DNA from: Curtobacterium sp. 458
GTDB lineage: Bacteria; Actinomycetota; Actinomycetes; Actinomycetales; Microbacteriaceae
Direction of reading: 5' to 3'
Assembly: GCF_030406605.1 (NCBI RefSeq)
Contig: NZ_CP129104.1
Coordinates: 3,114,687-3,178,686 of the forward strand
Length of the DNA stretch: 64,000 bases
The stretch's first letter is position 1; every line of letters starts with the position of its first letter. Both the position numbers and the translations under genes were made by a program. This document shows positions 15,361 to 23,330 of the stretch, one piece after another. The notes under the pieces were generated by a model. It saw only the letters and a list, made by a program, of their open reading frames with translations. It was not told the DNA's origin and made no database searches.

Positions 15361-16493
15361 CCGAGCGCCTCCCGGAAGTCCCGGATCTCTCGCGGTCGGA
15401 TCTTGTTCGCGCAGACCGCTCGGCAGAACTCACCTTCGGTGATCTTGCCGGCATCCAGCGCGCCGAGCATGCGAACGGACAGCTCCCGGCCGTTGTACGT
15501 CCGGACCCCGTTCACGGGTTTCGGTTGGCGGCCCTGCGACTTCGGCCGGTTGGCGAACTCGAGGCGAAGTTCCTCGAGGTGTTGCTGAGCACCGACACAA
15601 CTGATGAGTCCGAGCCGCTGGAGGCGCACGACCAGCGCGCTCGGAGTCACCTTGAACGAGTCGGCGGTGCTCCTGATTTTCCCGAGGTCGTCGGACGGAA
15701 CCGTTCGCATCTCCGCCGCCGGCATTAGGACCTCGCCAACGATGTCGTACTCGCGGCCCGGGTCCGACGCAAGGTTCCGGCCGTCGTAGGTCACCGGGGC
15801 GAAGATGCCGCGAGCGACCAAGACGGTGAGAAGGGTAAGCGTGAAGAGCTGACGCCCCTCCGGCTCCTCGTCGTCGCCGTGACTCCCCCGCGAGAGGAAG
15901 ATGTACGGGACCTTCTTGTCCTTGATGGTCAGCCCACTGAACTTGACCTCGATGAGCTGCGGCATGAAGCCGCGGACGCTGCGCGAGACGAGGATCTGGT
16001 GCGACTCCAGCGTCTCGATGAGCAACGACAGGGCGGCGCCCTTCGATCGAGCCAAGCGGAGTACGGCCACATCCAAGTCGAGAGCTGTGAGCAGCACGGC
16101 GACGTCCTCCTCGATCGTCGCCCGAGGCTTCCGGAGGACTCCAACGATCTTGTTCTCGGCGAGCGACTCGTCGTGAGTGCGCAGCATCATCTGCTTCCGC
16201 ACAAGATCCTTGACGATGAGCTCGACGTCGCTGAGCTCGATCGTCGTACGCGAGTTGACGGCGAAGGTGTCTTTGCTCAACCCTTGCAGCAGCTTCTGCG
16301 TCTTCGTTTCGACCTGCGCCCGAACCAGCTCGCGCGGCGCGAAGCAGAGTGCGTACGGCACCTGTGCGGTGCGCGCCAGATCGACGAGATCAGAAAAGCT
16401 GATCGTTGACCGTTCGAGGGCGTGGCGATACGGAACGCGTGCACTCACGACAGAGTTCTCGAACAGCTCGACGAAGACGACGCGGTCGATCAT
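15357..16493 (-). CDS. ImmA/IrrE-like protein lacking the zinc-protease HExxH motif
   Basis: The ATG at 16493 gives 378 residues. The N-terminal part (SFSDLVDLARTAQVPYALCFAP) resembles the DNA-binding/adaptor region of COG2856 proteins. The C-terminal part has the family signature after the protease core, EYDIVGEVLMPAAEMRTVPSDD then FKVTPSALVVRLQRLGLI. Where family members carry FTLAHELGH, this protein reads FTLTLLTVLVARG, so the metal-binding HExxH is gone. It is probably a non-proteolytic binding or antitoxin-like partner of the PIN protein. The frame is open to 16667, but this start keeps the family N-terminus. Confidence 0.6.
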   Translation of the reverse strand: MIDRVVFVELFENSVVSARVPYRHALERSTISFSDLVDLARTAQVPYALCFAPRELVRAQVETKTQKLLQGLSKDTFAVNSRTTIELSDVELIVKDLVRKQMMLRTHDESLAENKIVGVLRKPRATIEEDVAVLLTALDLDVAVLRLARSKGAALSLLIETLESHQILVSRSVRGFMPQLIEVKFSGLTIKDKKVPYIFLSRGSHGDDEEPEGRQLFTLTLLTVLVARGIFAPVTYDGRNLASDPGREYDIVGEVLMPAAEMRTVPSDDLGKIRSTADSFKVTPSALVVRLQRLGLISCVGAQQHLEELRLEFANRPKSQGRQPKPVNGVRTYNGRELSVRMLGALDAGKITEGEFCRAVCANKIRPREIRDFREALG

Positions 16494-16774
16494 CACGCGG
16501 CTCCCGTGCAGAGTGACCGCGATCGTCCCTGGCTGGTCGGCGCTCACGGCAACACCGCGTGGTGGCTCAACGATCCAGACTCGGTGGCTGCCGTGCTCCC
16601 CATCCGACCGACGATCCCTCATGTCGGCCTTCGAAGCGACCCCGAGTTCGGGTGTCGAGCAAGTCAACTCGCCGACCGGAGGCCATCAAGAAGGTGACGC
16701 GTACAAGTGCGCCTTGCCCCAATCCCGCTCCAGACCTCCGGCTCGCACCGCTCGAGAGCCTCTAGGCTCCGAGC

Positions 16775-17200
16775 ATGGGTGATCTCACGGTGACGATTCG
16801 TCCTGGTCGGCGCACGGAGATCCAGAACATGCCGTTCGAGGGCAACGGACGCGGCTACACCATCCTCGGAGACATGTTCAACGCTTCACGGCGGGGTCAG
16901 GTCAACTACTCCCCCAGCTCCCGATCATGGTCGGTCTCGCGGCCGCACACGAACGCTGTCATCCACGGTCTCGCCGCACTATACGGCCGGGTAACGCTGA
17001 TTCAGCATGGCGGTGTCGAGAAGTGCGTGGAAGCGTGCTGGAAGACGGGACTCCCCGAAAACGCATGGCTGTGTGAGTGCGCATGCGCTGGACGAAATCA
17101 CGGCTCGGGGCAGCCGTTCAAAGTCATCGTAGGGGGCAACGGTCCCGGCGGACAGCTCTCGGTGCAGGCCCGTGCGCCCCACGTGTTCTACGTCGGCTGA
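16775..17200 (+). CDS. Hypothetical protein with Cys-rich putative metal site
   Basis: A 141-residue soluble protein with no recognised family name. Residues 80-115 hold a Cys cluster, CVEACWKTG then CECACAGRNHGSG, the C..C..C.C...NHG pattern of small actinobacterial and phage proteins that probably bind zinc. The N-terminal half has GNGRGYTILGDMFNASRRG. It lies between the ImmA-like gene and the tRNA-Val gene and is likely cargo of the mobile region. Function unknown. Confidence 0.55.
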   Translation: MGDLTVTIRPGRRTEIQNMPFEGNGRGYTILGDMFNASRRGQVNYSPSSRSWSVSRPHTNAVIHGLAALYGRVTLIQHGGVEKCVEACWKTGLPENAWLCECACAGRNHGSGQPFKVIVGGNGPGGQLSVQARAPHVFYVG

Positions 17201-17260
17201 TCACGAGCCGAGTCGGCGGACCTGACCCGTGCTCGAGCCGGAACCATTGCCAGGGTCCGG

Positions 17261-17333
17261 TGGGCTCTGGCGGGCTCGAACCGCCGACCACTTCGGTGTA
17301 AGCGAAGTGCTCTACCAACTGAGCTAAGAGCCC
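17261..17333 (-). tRNA. tRNA-Val (anticodon TAC)
   Basis: A complete 73-nt cloverleaf: acceptor GGGCTCT/AGAGCCC, D arm GCTC/GAGC, anticodon stem CTTCG/CGAAG with loop CTTACAC (anticodon TAC), T arm GGCGG/CCGCC with loop TTCGAGC, discriminator A. CCA is not encoded. A TAGGAT -10-like box lies about 15 nt upstream. A degenerate second copy of its first 40 nt lies at 19980-20019 in the same orientation. Confidence 0.95.
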
Positions 17334-17497
17334 TCAAGGCCGATCCTACTTGGCGATGAGCTGACATCGTGACGACGAGCGACTTGACTCGCCGTCGCCG
17401 ACGACGGTGGCCGACTCTCGCCTGCGCGATACTTGCCCTCGGCGCTGCGGCGCTCGTTCGACCCGACCGGGTCCACACTCGAAGGGCCGGGGGTCCC

Positions 17498-19840
17498 GTG
17501 ATCAAGCGCATCGTCCGTATCGACGGCATCGGTCTTTTCCGGCGTTGGCAGCCCGGCAGCGATTCCTCCAACTTCGAACGGATCAACGTCGTCTATGGCG
17601 GCAACGGCACCGGCAAGTCGTCAGTCGCACGCGCGTTCGGCGAGGCGACCGCGGCATCATCGGCCTCGACCGTGCACGTCTCAGTCGAAGACGGCGACAG
17701 GCTTCGCCAAGTCACGTCGAGCGAGGACCCCTTCTGGACACGCGTCCGCGTGTTCAACCAGGACTACGTCGAGAACAACCTGAGCTTCGGCACCGATCGC
17801 AGCGAGGCAGCACCGCTTCTCGTCCTCGGCCAGAAGAGCGTTGGTCGCGAGACACGGCTCGCGCAGATCGCCGAACGCCTCGAGATCATCGAGAGCGAGG
17901 AGCGTCTCGCGGTTGAGGACGCCGGCCGCGCGAGAAACGCTGCGGACCGTCTCGCAACTGCGACCGCGACGACGATCCACAGCGAGCTGCAGCACGTGAG
18001 CGCACGGTACGGCCGGGCCTACAACCGTCGCCAGGTGAAGACCTTGCTGGATGCCTTGCCGACCAGGTTCGACGAACCCCTCGACGAGGTCATCTCGACG
18101 CATCTCGGCACTGTTCGTCCGCAGAAGATGGAGCCAGTCGCCCTCCTCACCATCACCGGTGAAAGTGTCGTTCCGCTCGTCGCCGAGGTGGGTGACGCGC
18201 TTGCCACCTCGGTGTCGAACGTGGTCCTCGACGACCTGGCCGCGCATCCCGAGGACAGCACCTGGGTGAGTGAAGGCATGTCGAGGCACGAGCAACGCGA
18301 TCGGTGCCTGTTCTGTGGCGGTGTGGTGACCGACGAACGCCGAGGTGCTCTGGCCGCGCACTTCGACGGCCGGTTCCGGCAGCTGGAGCGCACGCTCGAC
18401 ATGCTGGACGGCCGCGTCGCAGCGGTCATCGCGGCTCAGCAGGGCATGATCTCCCGCGCGCCGGCAGCAAATCTCCTGTACCCGCCGCTCCGGGAGTCGT
18501 ACGGTGAGCTGCTCGCCGGGGTGCGAGAGGCCACCACGTCTCGAAGCGAGGCCCTCGACGCGGTTCGCCGTGCGATCGAGACCAAGCGCTCCGCGATGTT
18601 CGACGTGGTCACGTTCGATCCCGGTGTTGTCGACGGCCAATCGGACGACGTGGCCGCGATCAACCTCGTGCTGCGGGACCACAACGAGCGTTCGGCGGCG
18701 TTCGAGTCGATCCGCGCGGACGCCGCCGACCGTGTCGAGCGCGCTCGGGTCGAGTTGATCCGCTCGGAGTACGTGTCGTTGTCGGAGCGAGCGCTCGGCG
18801 CCGAGCAACAAGCGGCAGACCACGGCGCCGAGCGCGAGCAGTTGACCCGCGAACGTGGGCGCCTGAATTCTGCCGGGCTCGACGCGGGACCACTTGCAAG
18901 CGAGCTCACCCGAGACGTTGCCGTCCTCCTCGGTCGCGACGAGCTCCGCTTCACCGCCGTCGATGGGCGTTACGCCATCGAACGGGACGGGCGCCCGGCC
19001 GTCGGTCTCAGCGAGGGCGAGCGGACGGCGATCTCGCTGCTCCACTTCCTGTGCAGCCTCCGCGACGAGACGATGCGTGGCGCCGACCTGACCGTCGTCA
19101 TTGACGATCCGGTGTCGAGTCTGGACCAGGAGATCATGGTCGGCGTCTCCGGGCACCTCTGGAACACCTTCGTCGGAGCGGGCATCCGCCACCAGTTGAT
19201 CCTGCTCACGCACAGCTTCGAGCTCTTCCGGATGTGGGTGAACCAACTGGACCGGCTGAACTCGCGGCTCCGCCGGGACAACTCGTACTCATTGCACGAA
19301 CTGCGCTCGAGGGTGAGTCGCGACGCTGAGGACGTTCCCCGTCGTGTGCCTGTGCTGCGGAGCTGGAGCGACCCTCAGCTCCGCAAGAAGCTGCGCTCCC
19401 AGTACCACTACCTGTTCTGGCGAGTCGGCAGTGCCGTCCTCGAGCGGAACTCCGGTACGCAGTTCGAGGCTGAGCTTGAAGCTGCTGCGCTCCTACCGAA
19501 CGCCGCGAGGCGGCTCTTGGAGTCGTTCCTGGCCTTTCGGTTGCCAGTGCTCATGGGCGACTTCGAAGGGAGCATGCGGACGGCGTTCGACGAACACCAG
19601 ATCGAGCAGCCACTCCGCCAGCGTCTGGTGCGGTTCCTTCACCAGTCGTCGCACAGCGAAGAAGCGGACATCTCTCGGCCCGTGGACGTGCACGAGGCGG
19701 TGGTCGTCCTCGAGTCGGTGTTCCGCTTCATCGCGGCAGTGGATCGGCCGCACTTCGAGCAGATGTGCGCCGCCGTCGTGCCGGGCCTCTCGTACATCGG
19801 TGCGGCTTCGGTCACGGTGGAACCGGTCGCTGCCGCCTAG
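17498..19840 (+). CDS. AAA_13-family ATPase (PrrC/RloC-like), probable defence protein
   Basis: The GTG at 17498 (GGGCCGGGGG upstream) gives 780 residues. An ABC-type ATPase split by a long helical insert is evident: Walker A YGGNGTGKSS (residues 33-42), VRVFNQDYVENNLSFG, a coiled-coil region with CLFC at about 270-273 (zinc-hook-like), signature LSEGERTAISLLHFL at about 504, Walker B TVVIDDPVSSLD at about 532, LILLTHSFELFR, and a C-terminal NAARRLLESFLAF segment. This order is that of AAA_13 proteins, the family of the tRNA anticodon nucleases PrrC and RloC. A nuclease triad cannot be assigned by eye. It lies alone between tRNA-Val and a displaced half-tRNA. The frame is open back to 17369. 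Confidence 0.8.
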   Translation: MIKRIVRIDGIGLFRRWQPGSDSSNFERINVVYGGNGTGKSSVARAFGEATAASSASTVHVSVEDGDRLRQVTSSEDPFWTRVRVFNQDYVENNLSFGTDRSEAAPLLVLGQKSVGRETRLAQIAERLEIIESEERLAVEDAGRARNAADRLATATATTIHSELQHVSARYGRAYNRRQVKTLLDALPTRFDEPLDEVISTHLGTVRPQKMEPVALLTITGESVVPLVAEVGDALATSVSNVVLDDLAAHPEDSTWVSEGMSRHEQRDRCLFCGGVVTDERRGALAAHFDGRFRQLERTLDMLDGRVAAVIAAQQGMISRAPAANLLYPPLRESYGELLAGVREATTSRSEALDAVRRAIETKRSAMFDVVTFDPGVVDGQSDDVAAINLVLRDHNERSAAFESIRADAADRVERARVELIRSEYVSLSERALGAEQQAADHGAEREQLTRERGRLNSAGLDAGPLASELTRDVAVLLGRDELRFTAVDGRYAIERDGRPAVGLSEGERTAISLLHFLCSLRDETMRGADLTVVIDDPVSSLDQEIMVGVSGHLWNTFVGAGIRHQLILLTHSFELFRMWVNQLDRLNSRLRRDNSYSLHELRSRVSRDAEDVPRRVPVLRSWSDPQLRKKLRSQYHYLFWRVGSAVLERNSGTQFEAELEAAALLPNAARRLLESFLAFRLPVLMGDFEGSMRTAFDEHQIEQPLRQRLVRFLHQSSHSEEADISRPVDVHEAVVVLESVFRFIAAVDRPHFEQMCAAVVPGLSYIGAASVTVEPVAAA

Positions 19841-19979
19841 CCGTTGCCATTTCCGCACCGACACCAAACCGACACGGACACGGAGCAACGCTCGGACCAG
19901 TCAGAGGGAACGGGACGATCACCGTCCTGACCTGGTCTTTCGGCGACCAGCGGAGCGCGAGCGACGGGACTGACATCCA

Positions 19980-20019
19980 CGGTGTAAACGAAGCGCTCTA
20001 CCAACTGAGCTAAGAGCCC
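19980..20019 (-). repeat. Displaced 5' half of tRNA-Val (candidate attachment-site remnant)
   Basis: On the minus strand from 20019 the first 40 nt repeat the tRNA-Val 5' half, from the acceptor strand through the anticodon loop and its first two stem bases, with only two mismatches to 17294-17333. After TTACACCG the similarity stops, so no cloverleaf can form. A TAGGAT box precedes both copies. This looks like the original tRNA 5' end cut off by insertion of the 2.7-kb segment carrying the AAA_13 gene. A decayed extra tRNA gene is the alternative. Confidence 0.65.
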
Positions 20020-20082
20020 CTGCCGCACCATCCTAGGGGCGTTCGGAAGCGAAACGCCCCCGGCAACCGTAGGGTCGGGGGC

Positions 20083-20628
20083 ATGGCGCGCGATGGCGAG
20101 TACGCGATCTTCCTCAACGGCTCGTACGGCGTCGGAAAGTCCGCGGTGCTCGATGCTGTCGGCGACCGCTTCGCTGCGACCGGACGCGCGTTCAGCCTGA
20201 TGGACGTGGATTGGTTCCACCGGTCGTGGCCGGTCGCGGAGGGCGACACGGAGAACACCGTCCTCGAGGCGCGGAACATCGCTGCCGCCTGGGCGAACTA
20301 CCGGGCCGCGGGCCCGCGGCAGCTCGTCCTCAGCGGTGTCCTCACGAGCAGCGCGGACCTCGACCGGTACGCGGAGGCGGTCGACCTGCCCGTGCGGTCG
20401 ATCCGTTTGGTCGCGAGCCCGGCGACGATCGAGGCTCGGCTGCGGACCCGGTACGACCAGCGCCGTCAGCACCACCTCGAGTGGCATCTGGACAGGTTCG
20501 AGCGGATCGCCGAACGACAAGCAGCCGCGGACCTGGACGAACTCGTCGTCGACACGGACACCATCGCGCCTGCCGACGTCGCTGACGTCGTCCTGCGACA
20601 CTTCGAGCTCACCGCAGGCGACGTCTGA
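20083..20628 (+). CDS. P-loop kinase-like protein
   Basis: A 181-residue ATP-binding protein with Walker A NGSYGVGKSAVLD at residues 12-24, MDVDWFHRSWP (substrate-binding acidic segment), RLVASPATIEARLRTRYDQR (lid arginines) and a C-terminal DELVVDTD strand. It resembles shikimate/gluconate-kinase-like or chloramphenicol-phosphotransferase-like enzymes. The substrate is unknown. It begins 63 bp after the half-tRNA, so it marks the return to backbone genes, and it converges on an acetyltransferase gene. Confidence 0.75.
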   Translation: MARDGEYAIFLNGSYGVGKSAVLDAVGDRFAATGRAFSLMDVDWFHRSWPVAEGDTENTVLEARNIAAAWANYRAAGPRQLVLSGVLTSSADLDRYAEAVDLPVRSIRLVASPATIEARLRTRYDQRRQHHLEWHLDRFERIAERQAAADLDELVVDTDTIAPADVADVVLRHFELTAGDV

Positions 20629-20631
20629 CGG

Positions 20632-21069
20632 TCACACCTCGCCGGCACGGAGGGTCATGAACACGTCGACGTCGTCCTCCTCGTCGCTGACGAACCCGAG
20701 CCGCTCGTACAGGCGACGGGCGGCACTCCCCTGAAGCACGTTCAGCCGCGTCGGCCCTGCGTGCGGTTCGTCGAGCACCGTCCGGAGCACGGCGGAGCCG
20801 ATCCCCTGCCCCTGCAGCTCGGGCGCGAGGTAGAGGTGTTCGATCCACCGGGTGTCTCCGTCGAGCCGCGTCGTGACGGAGCCGACGTCGGCACCGTCGA
20901 CGACGACCACGCGGCTCCACTCCGGCTGCCACGCGTCCCGCATCCGCGAGCGCACCCGGACCTCGTCGAAGACGCCGAGCCGGGTGAGGTCATCACGGAG
21001 CACCACCGCGCGGAGTTCGACCAGCCAGTCGATGTCGGCGGCGACGGCTGGTCGGAGCGACGTGTCCAT
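20632..21069 (-). CDS. GNAT-family N-acetyltransferase
   Basis: A 145-residue single-domain acetyltransferase. The acetyl-CoA pyrophosphate loop is LAPELQGQGIGSAVLR (residues 82-97, Q-x-x-G-x-G), preceded by the strand RWIEHLYLAP and followed by RLNVLQGSAARRLYERLGF, the typical motif B. N-terminal LRPAVAADIDWLVELR is the usual first strand and helix. The substrate cannot be predicted. It ends 4 bp from the convergent kinase gene. Confidence 0.85.
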   Translation of the reverse strand: MDTSLRPAVAADIDWLVELRAVVLRDDLTRLGVFDEVRVRSRMRDAWQPEWSRVVVVDGADVGSVTTRLDGDTRWIEHLYLAPELQGQGIGSAVLRTVLDEPHAGPTRLNVLQGSAARRLYERLGFVSDEEDDVDVFMTLRAGEV

Positions 21070-21122
21070 CCGACTCAGCGTAGGGGTTGTCGGCTTCGGC
21101 GTCGGATGGCAGGGTCGGTCGC

Positions 21123-21968
21123 ATGACGCTGCCCGCCGACGCGCACGTGCACAGCGAGTTCTCCTGGGACGCCGGATCGGACCCGGCTTCGCCCGGCTCG
21201 ATGCGACGCACCTGCGAACGAGCGGTCCGGATCGGGCTCCCCGCCCTCGTGTTCACCGAGCACCTCGACCTCGAGGACCACTGGCGAGCCGAACCGGACG
21301 ACCTCGGACCGCACGCCCGCGCACTCGTCGACGAGCAGGGAGCGGTCCGGCTGCCGCCCTTCGACGTCGATGGCTACCTGGACACGGTCGAGCGCTGCCG
21401 CCACGACTTCCCGGAGCTCACGATCCTGACCGGCGTCGAGTTCGGTCAACCCCATCTGTGGGACACCGCCGCAGCCGACGTGCTGCAACGGGTCGACCGG
21501 GTGAACGGGTCGCTGCACATGCTGCCGTTCGAGGGAACGGACCGCACCGAGCCGATCACGCTCTACCGGCACCGGTCACCGTCAGATGTGGTGCGGGCGT
21601 ACCTCGAGGAACTCCCACGGATGATCGCCGGCTCGGACTCCTTCGCGGTCCTCACGCACATCGACTACGCCGCCCGGGCATGGCCCACCGCCACCGCCGG
21701 GCCGTTCGACCCGCGCGCGTTCGAGGAGGGGTTCCGCGCCGGGATGCGCGCACTCGCTGCCTCCGGTCGGGCGCTCGAGATGAACACCCGGCGGCTCTGG
21801 CCGTGGGTACCGCAGTGGTGGGCCGAGGAGGGCGGACGCGCCGTGACCTTCGGGAGCGACGCCCACAGCGCGGACGGCCTCGCGGCAGGCTTCCCCGAAG
21901 CGGTCGCGATGGTGGAGCACTTCGGGTTCCGCCCCGGCCGCCGACCCGAGGACTTCTGGACGCGCTGA
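21123..21968 (+). CDS. PHP-domain phosphoesterase (histidinol-phosphatase-like)
   Basis: From the ATG at 21123 this is a 281-residue PHP protein. Metal ligands follow the family pattern: DAHVHSEFSWDAG near the start, FTEHLDLED, GVEFGQPH, THIDYAAR and a final GSDAHSADGLAAGF. PHP enzymes of this size include histidinol-phosphate phosphatases (HisK type) and other phosphoesterases. No his genes are nearby, so the substrate is open. The longer frame from 21087 lacks family similarity. Confidence 0.8.
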   Translation: MTLPADAHVHSEFSWDAGSDPASPGSMRRTCERAVRIGLPALVFTEHLDLEDHWRAEPDDLGPHARALVDEQGAVRLPPFDVDGYLDTVERCRHDFPELTILTGVEFGQPHLWDTAAADVLQRVDRVNGSLHMLPFEGTDRTEPITLYRHRSPSDVVRAYLEELPRMIAGSDSFAVLTHIDYAARAWPTATAGPFDPRAFEEGFRAGMRALAASGRALEMNTRRLWPWVPQWWAEEGGRAVTFGSDAHSADGLAAGFPEAVAMVEHFGFRPGRRPEDFWTR

Positions 21969-21971
21969 CGC

Positions 21972-22274
21972 TCAGCGGCCCCGGCCGGGCGTCGTGACCG
22001 CCCCCTGCCACACCCACACCCGGTACCGGGAACCGTCCCGCCGCGCGACCTCCACCTGCACGGCACGATCGGTGTACGCGACGACCACCGCCCGCTCCTG
22101 CACGCGGACCTCCACGAACCGCAACCACACGTCGACCACCTCGCCGTCGGACACCGGGACCGCGGGCTCCGGACCGATCTCCTCGCGCGTCAGGGTCACG
22201 GGGTACGGGCGCGTCAGGAACTCATTGACCGCGGCGCGGGAGACATCGATTCCGTACCGGCGGTTCTGACCCAT
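21972..22274 (-). CDS. Small conserved hypothetical protein
   Basis: A protein of about 100 residues (MGQNRRYGIDVSRAAVNEFL) with alternating beta-strand-like segments (VVDVWLRFVEVRVQERAVVVAYTDRAVQVEVARR). It has no membrane segment or catalytic motif that I recognise. The first ATG, three codons upstream at 22283, is an alternative start. It lies 4 bp from the convergent PHP gene and diverges from the phosphotransferase-like gene with a 53-bp gap. Confidence 0.6.
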   Translation of the reverse strand: MGQNRRYGIDVSRAAVNEFLTRPYPVTLTREEIGPEPAVPVSDGEVVDVWLRFVEVRVQERAVVVAYTDRAVQVEVARRDGSRYRVWVWQGAVTTPGRGR

Positions 22275-22327
22275 GCCGACCATCGTGCCACGGATTCGAA
22301 CGCACGTTCGAACGGCAGGATGGCGAC

Positions 22328-23008
22328 ATGGACCCCGCCGACGCGTTCCTCCACCACCTCACCCCCGAGCAGCCGTGGACCGACGTGGTCGCCACACTGG
22401 AGCGACTCGGCTGGACGCCCTGCGGGACCGGCGACTGGGCGACGGCGCTCCGCTCCCCGTCCGGCACCCTCGCCGCGCGCATCAGCCCGTTCGACCCCGC
22501 CGGGCCCTACTCCGCCCTGCTGTACCGCCGCGCGGCCCACACCCGGCAGGTGCCCGCGCTCGTCGAGCACCGCGTCCTCGAGGGCGGCGCCGACCTCACC
22601 GTGATGGAGTACCTCGAACCCGTCCCTGAGGACGTCGGCACCGCGTTCCACCGCGCCCTCGCGACGCGGGACCCGTCGGTGGCCGAGCTCGCCGCCCACA
22701 TCGAGGACGTGCACGCCCTGGGCCGGGCCGAGCAGCCGTGGTGGGGACCGCTCGACGACAACCCCGCGAACGTCATGCGCGGATCGGACGGCCGGATCGT
22801 CGTCGCCGACCTGTACTACGCCGACGGCCCAGCGCTGTACGCGACCGTACGCAGCGACCCGGACCGCATCGTCCGTGACTACCCCGAGCACCTCCGCAGG
22901 CACATGACCGAGCTCCCGCTCGCGAGTTCCGGCGGGTGGGCGCCCGGCGACGCCGAACGGATGCGAGCGGCGCTCGCCGCGGCGGACGCACGGACGCGGG
23001 GTCGCTGA
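22328..23008 (+). CDS. Phosphotransferase-fold hypothetical protein
   Basis: A 226-residue protein with a weak aminoglycoside-phosphotransferase/kinase-like C-lobe: LDDNPANVMRGSDGRIVVADLYYADG matches the catalytic-loop Asn and DFG-like Asp region of that fold. The N-lobe is short, and a Lys-Glu pair is not obvious. It could be a degenerate kinase or a substrate-binding relative. A DNA hairpin at 23022-23063 follows the stop and may end its transcript. Confidence 0.55.
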   Translation: MDPADAFLHHLTPEQPWTDVVATLERLGWTPCGTGDWATALRSPSGTLAARISPFDPAGPYSALLYRRAAHTRQVPALVEHRVLEGGADLTVMEYLEPVPEDVGTAFHRALATRDPSVAELAAHIEDVHALGRAEQPWWGPLDDNPANVMRGSDGRIVVADLYYADGPALYATVRSDPDRIVRDYPEHLRRHMTELPLASSGGWAPGDAERMRAALAAADARTRGR

Positions 23009-23330
23009 CGCGACCAAGGCCGGACGGGAGGCACGGGTCGGCCCCGCACCGTTCCTCCCGTCCGCTGCGCCCTCGCCACACCAGGACGCCAGCACCCCAC
23101 CGTGCCCGCGTCGCGCACCCAGCACCCGCCTGAGGGTGCGTCGACTTCTCATCCCTCCGGATGATGCGCCGTCGGCGCGACCCGCGCGATGCTGGTCCCG
23201 GTGAGGGGAATCCGGTCGTCCGCGGCCGCGGTCGTGGGGGCCGCGGTCGCGGCCCGGTCTCTCCCGCGGCCTCCGAGTCCCGCGTGAGCACGACCCACTG
23301 CGCGAGGACCGCCGCCTCCGTGCACACCTC
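23009..23330. other. 322-bp gene-free region with a dispersed hairpin repeat
   Basis: No credible gene is visible between the phosphotransferase-like gene and the convergent GH4 gene. The left part holds a palindromic repeat at 23022-23063, listed separately. The rest contains GC-rich runs and a few short frames without family similarity. Confidence 0.6.
23022..23063. repeat. Dispersed palindromic repeat (hairpin), copy 1
   Basis: The arms GGACGGGAGG (23022-23031) and CCTCCCGTCC (23054-23063) form a 10-bp stem, extended inside by CACGG/CCGT. A closely similar palindrome lies at 30743-30772, so this is one member of a dispersed hairpin family that may also serve as terminator. Confidence 0.6.

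Noticed and set aside
19980..20019. A second functional tRNA-Val gene
   Set aside because: After the anticodon loop no complementary strands follow, so only the 5' half is present.
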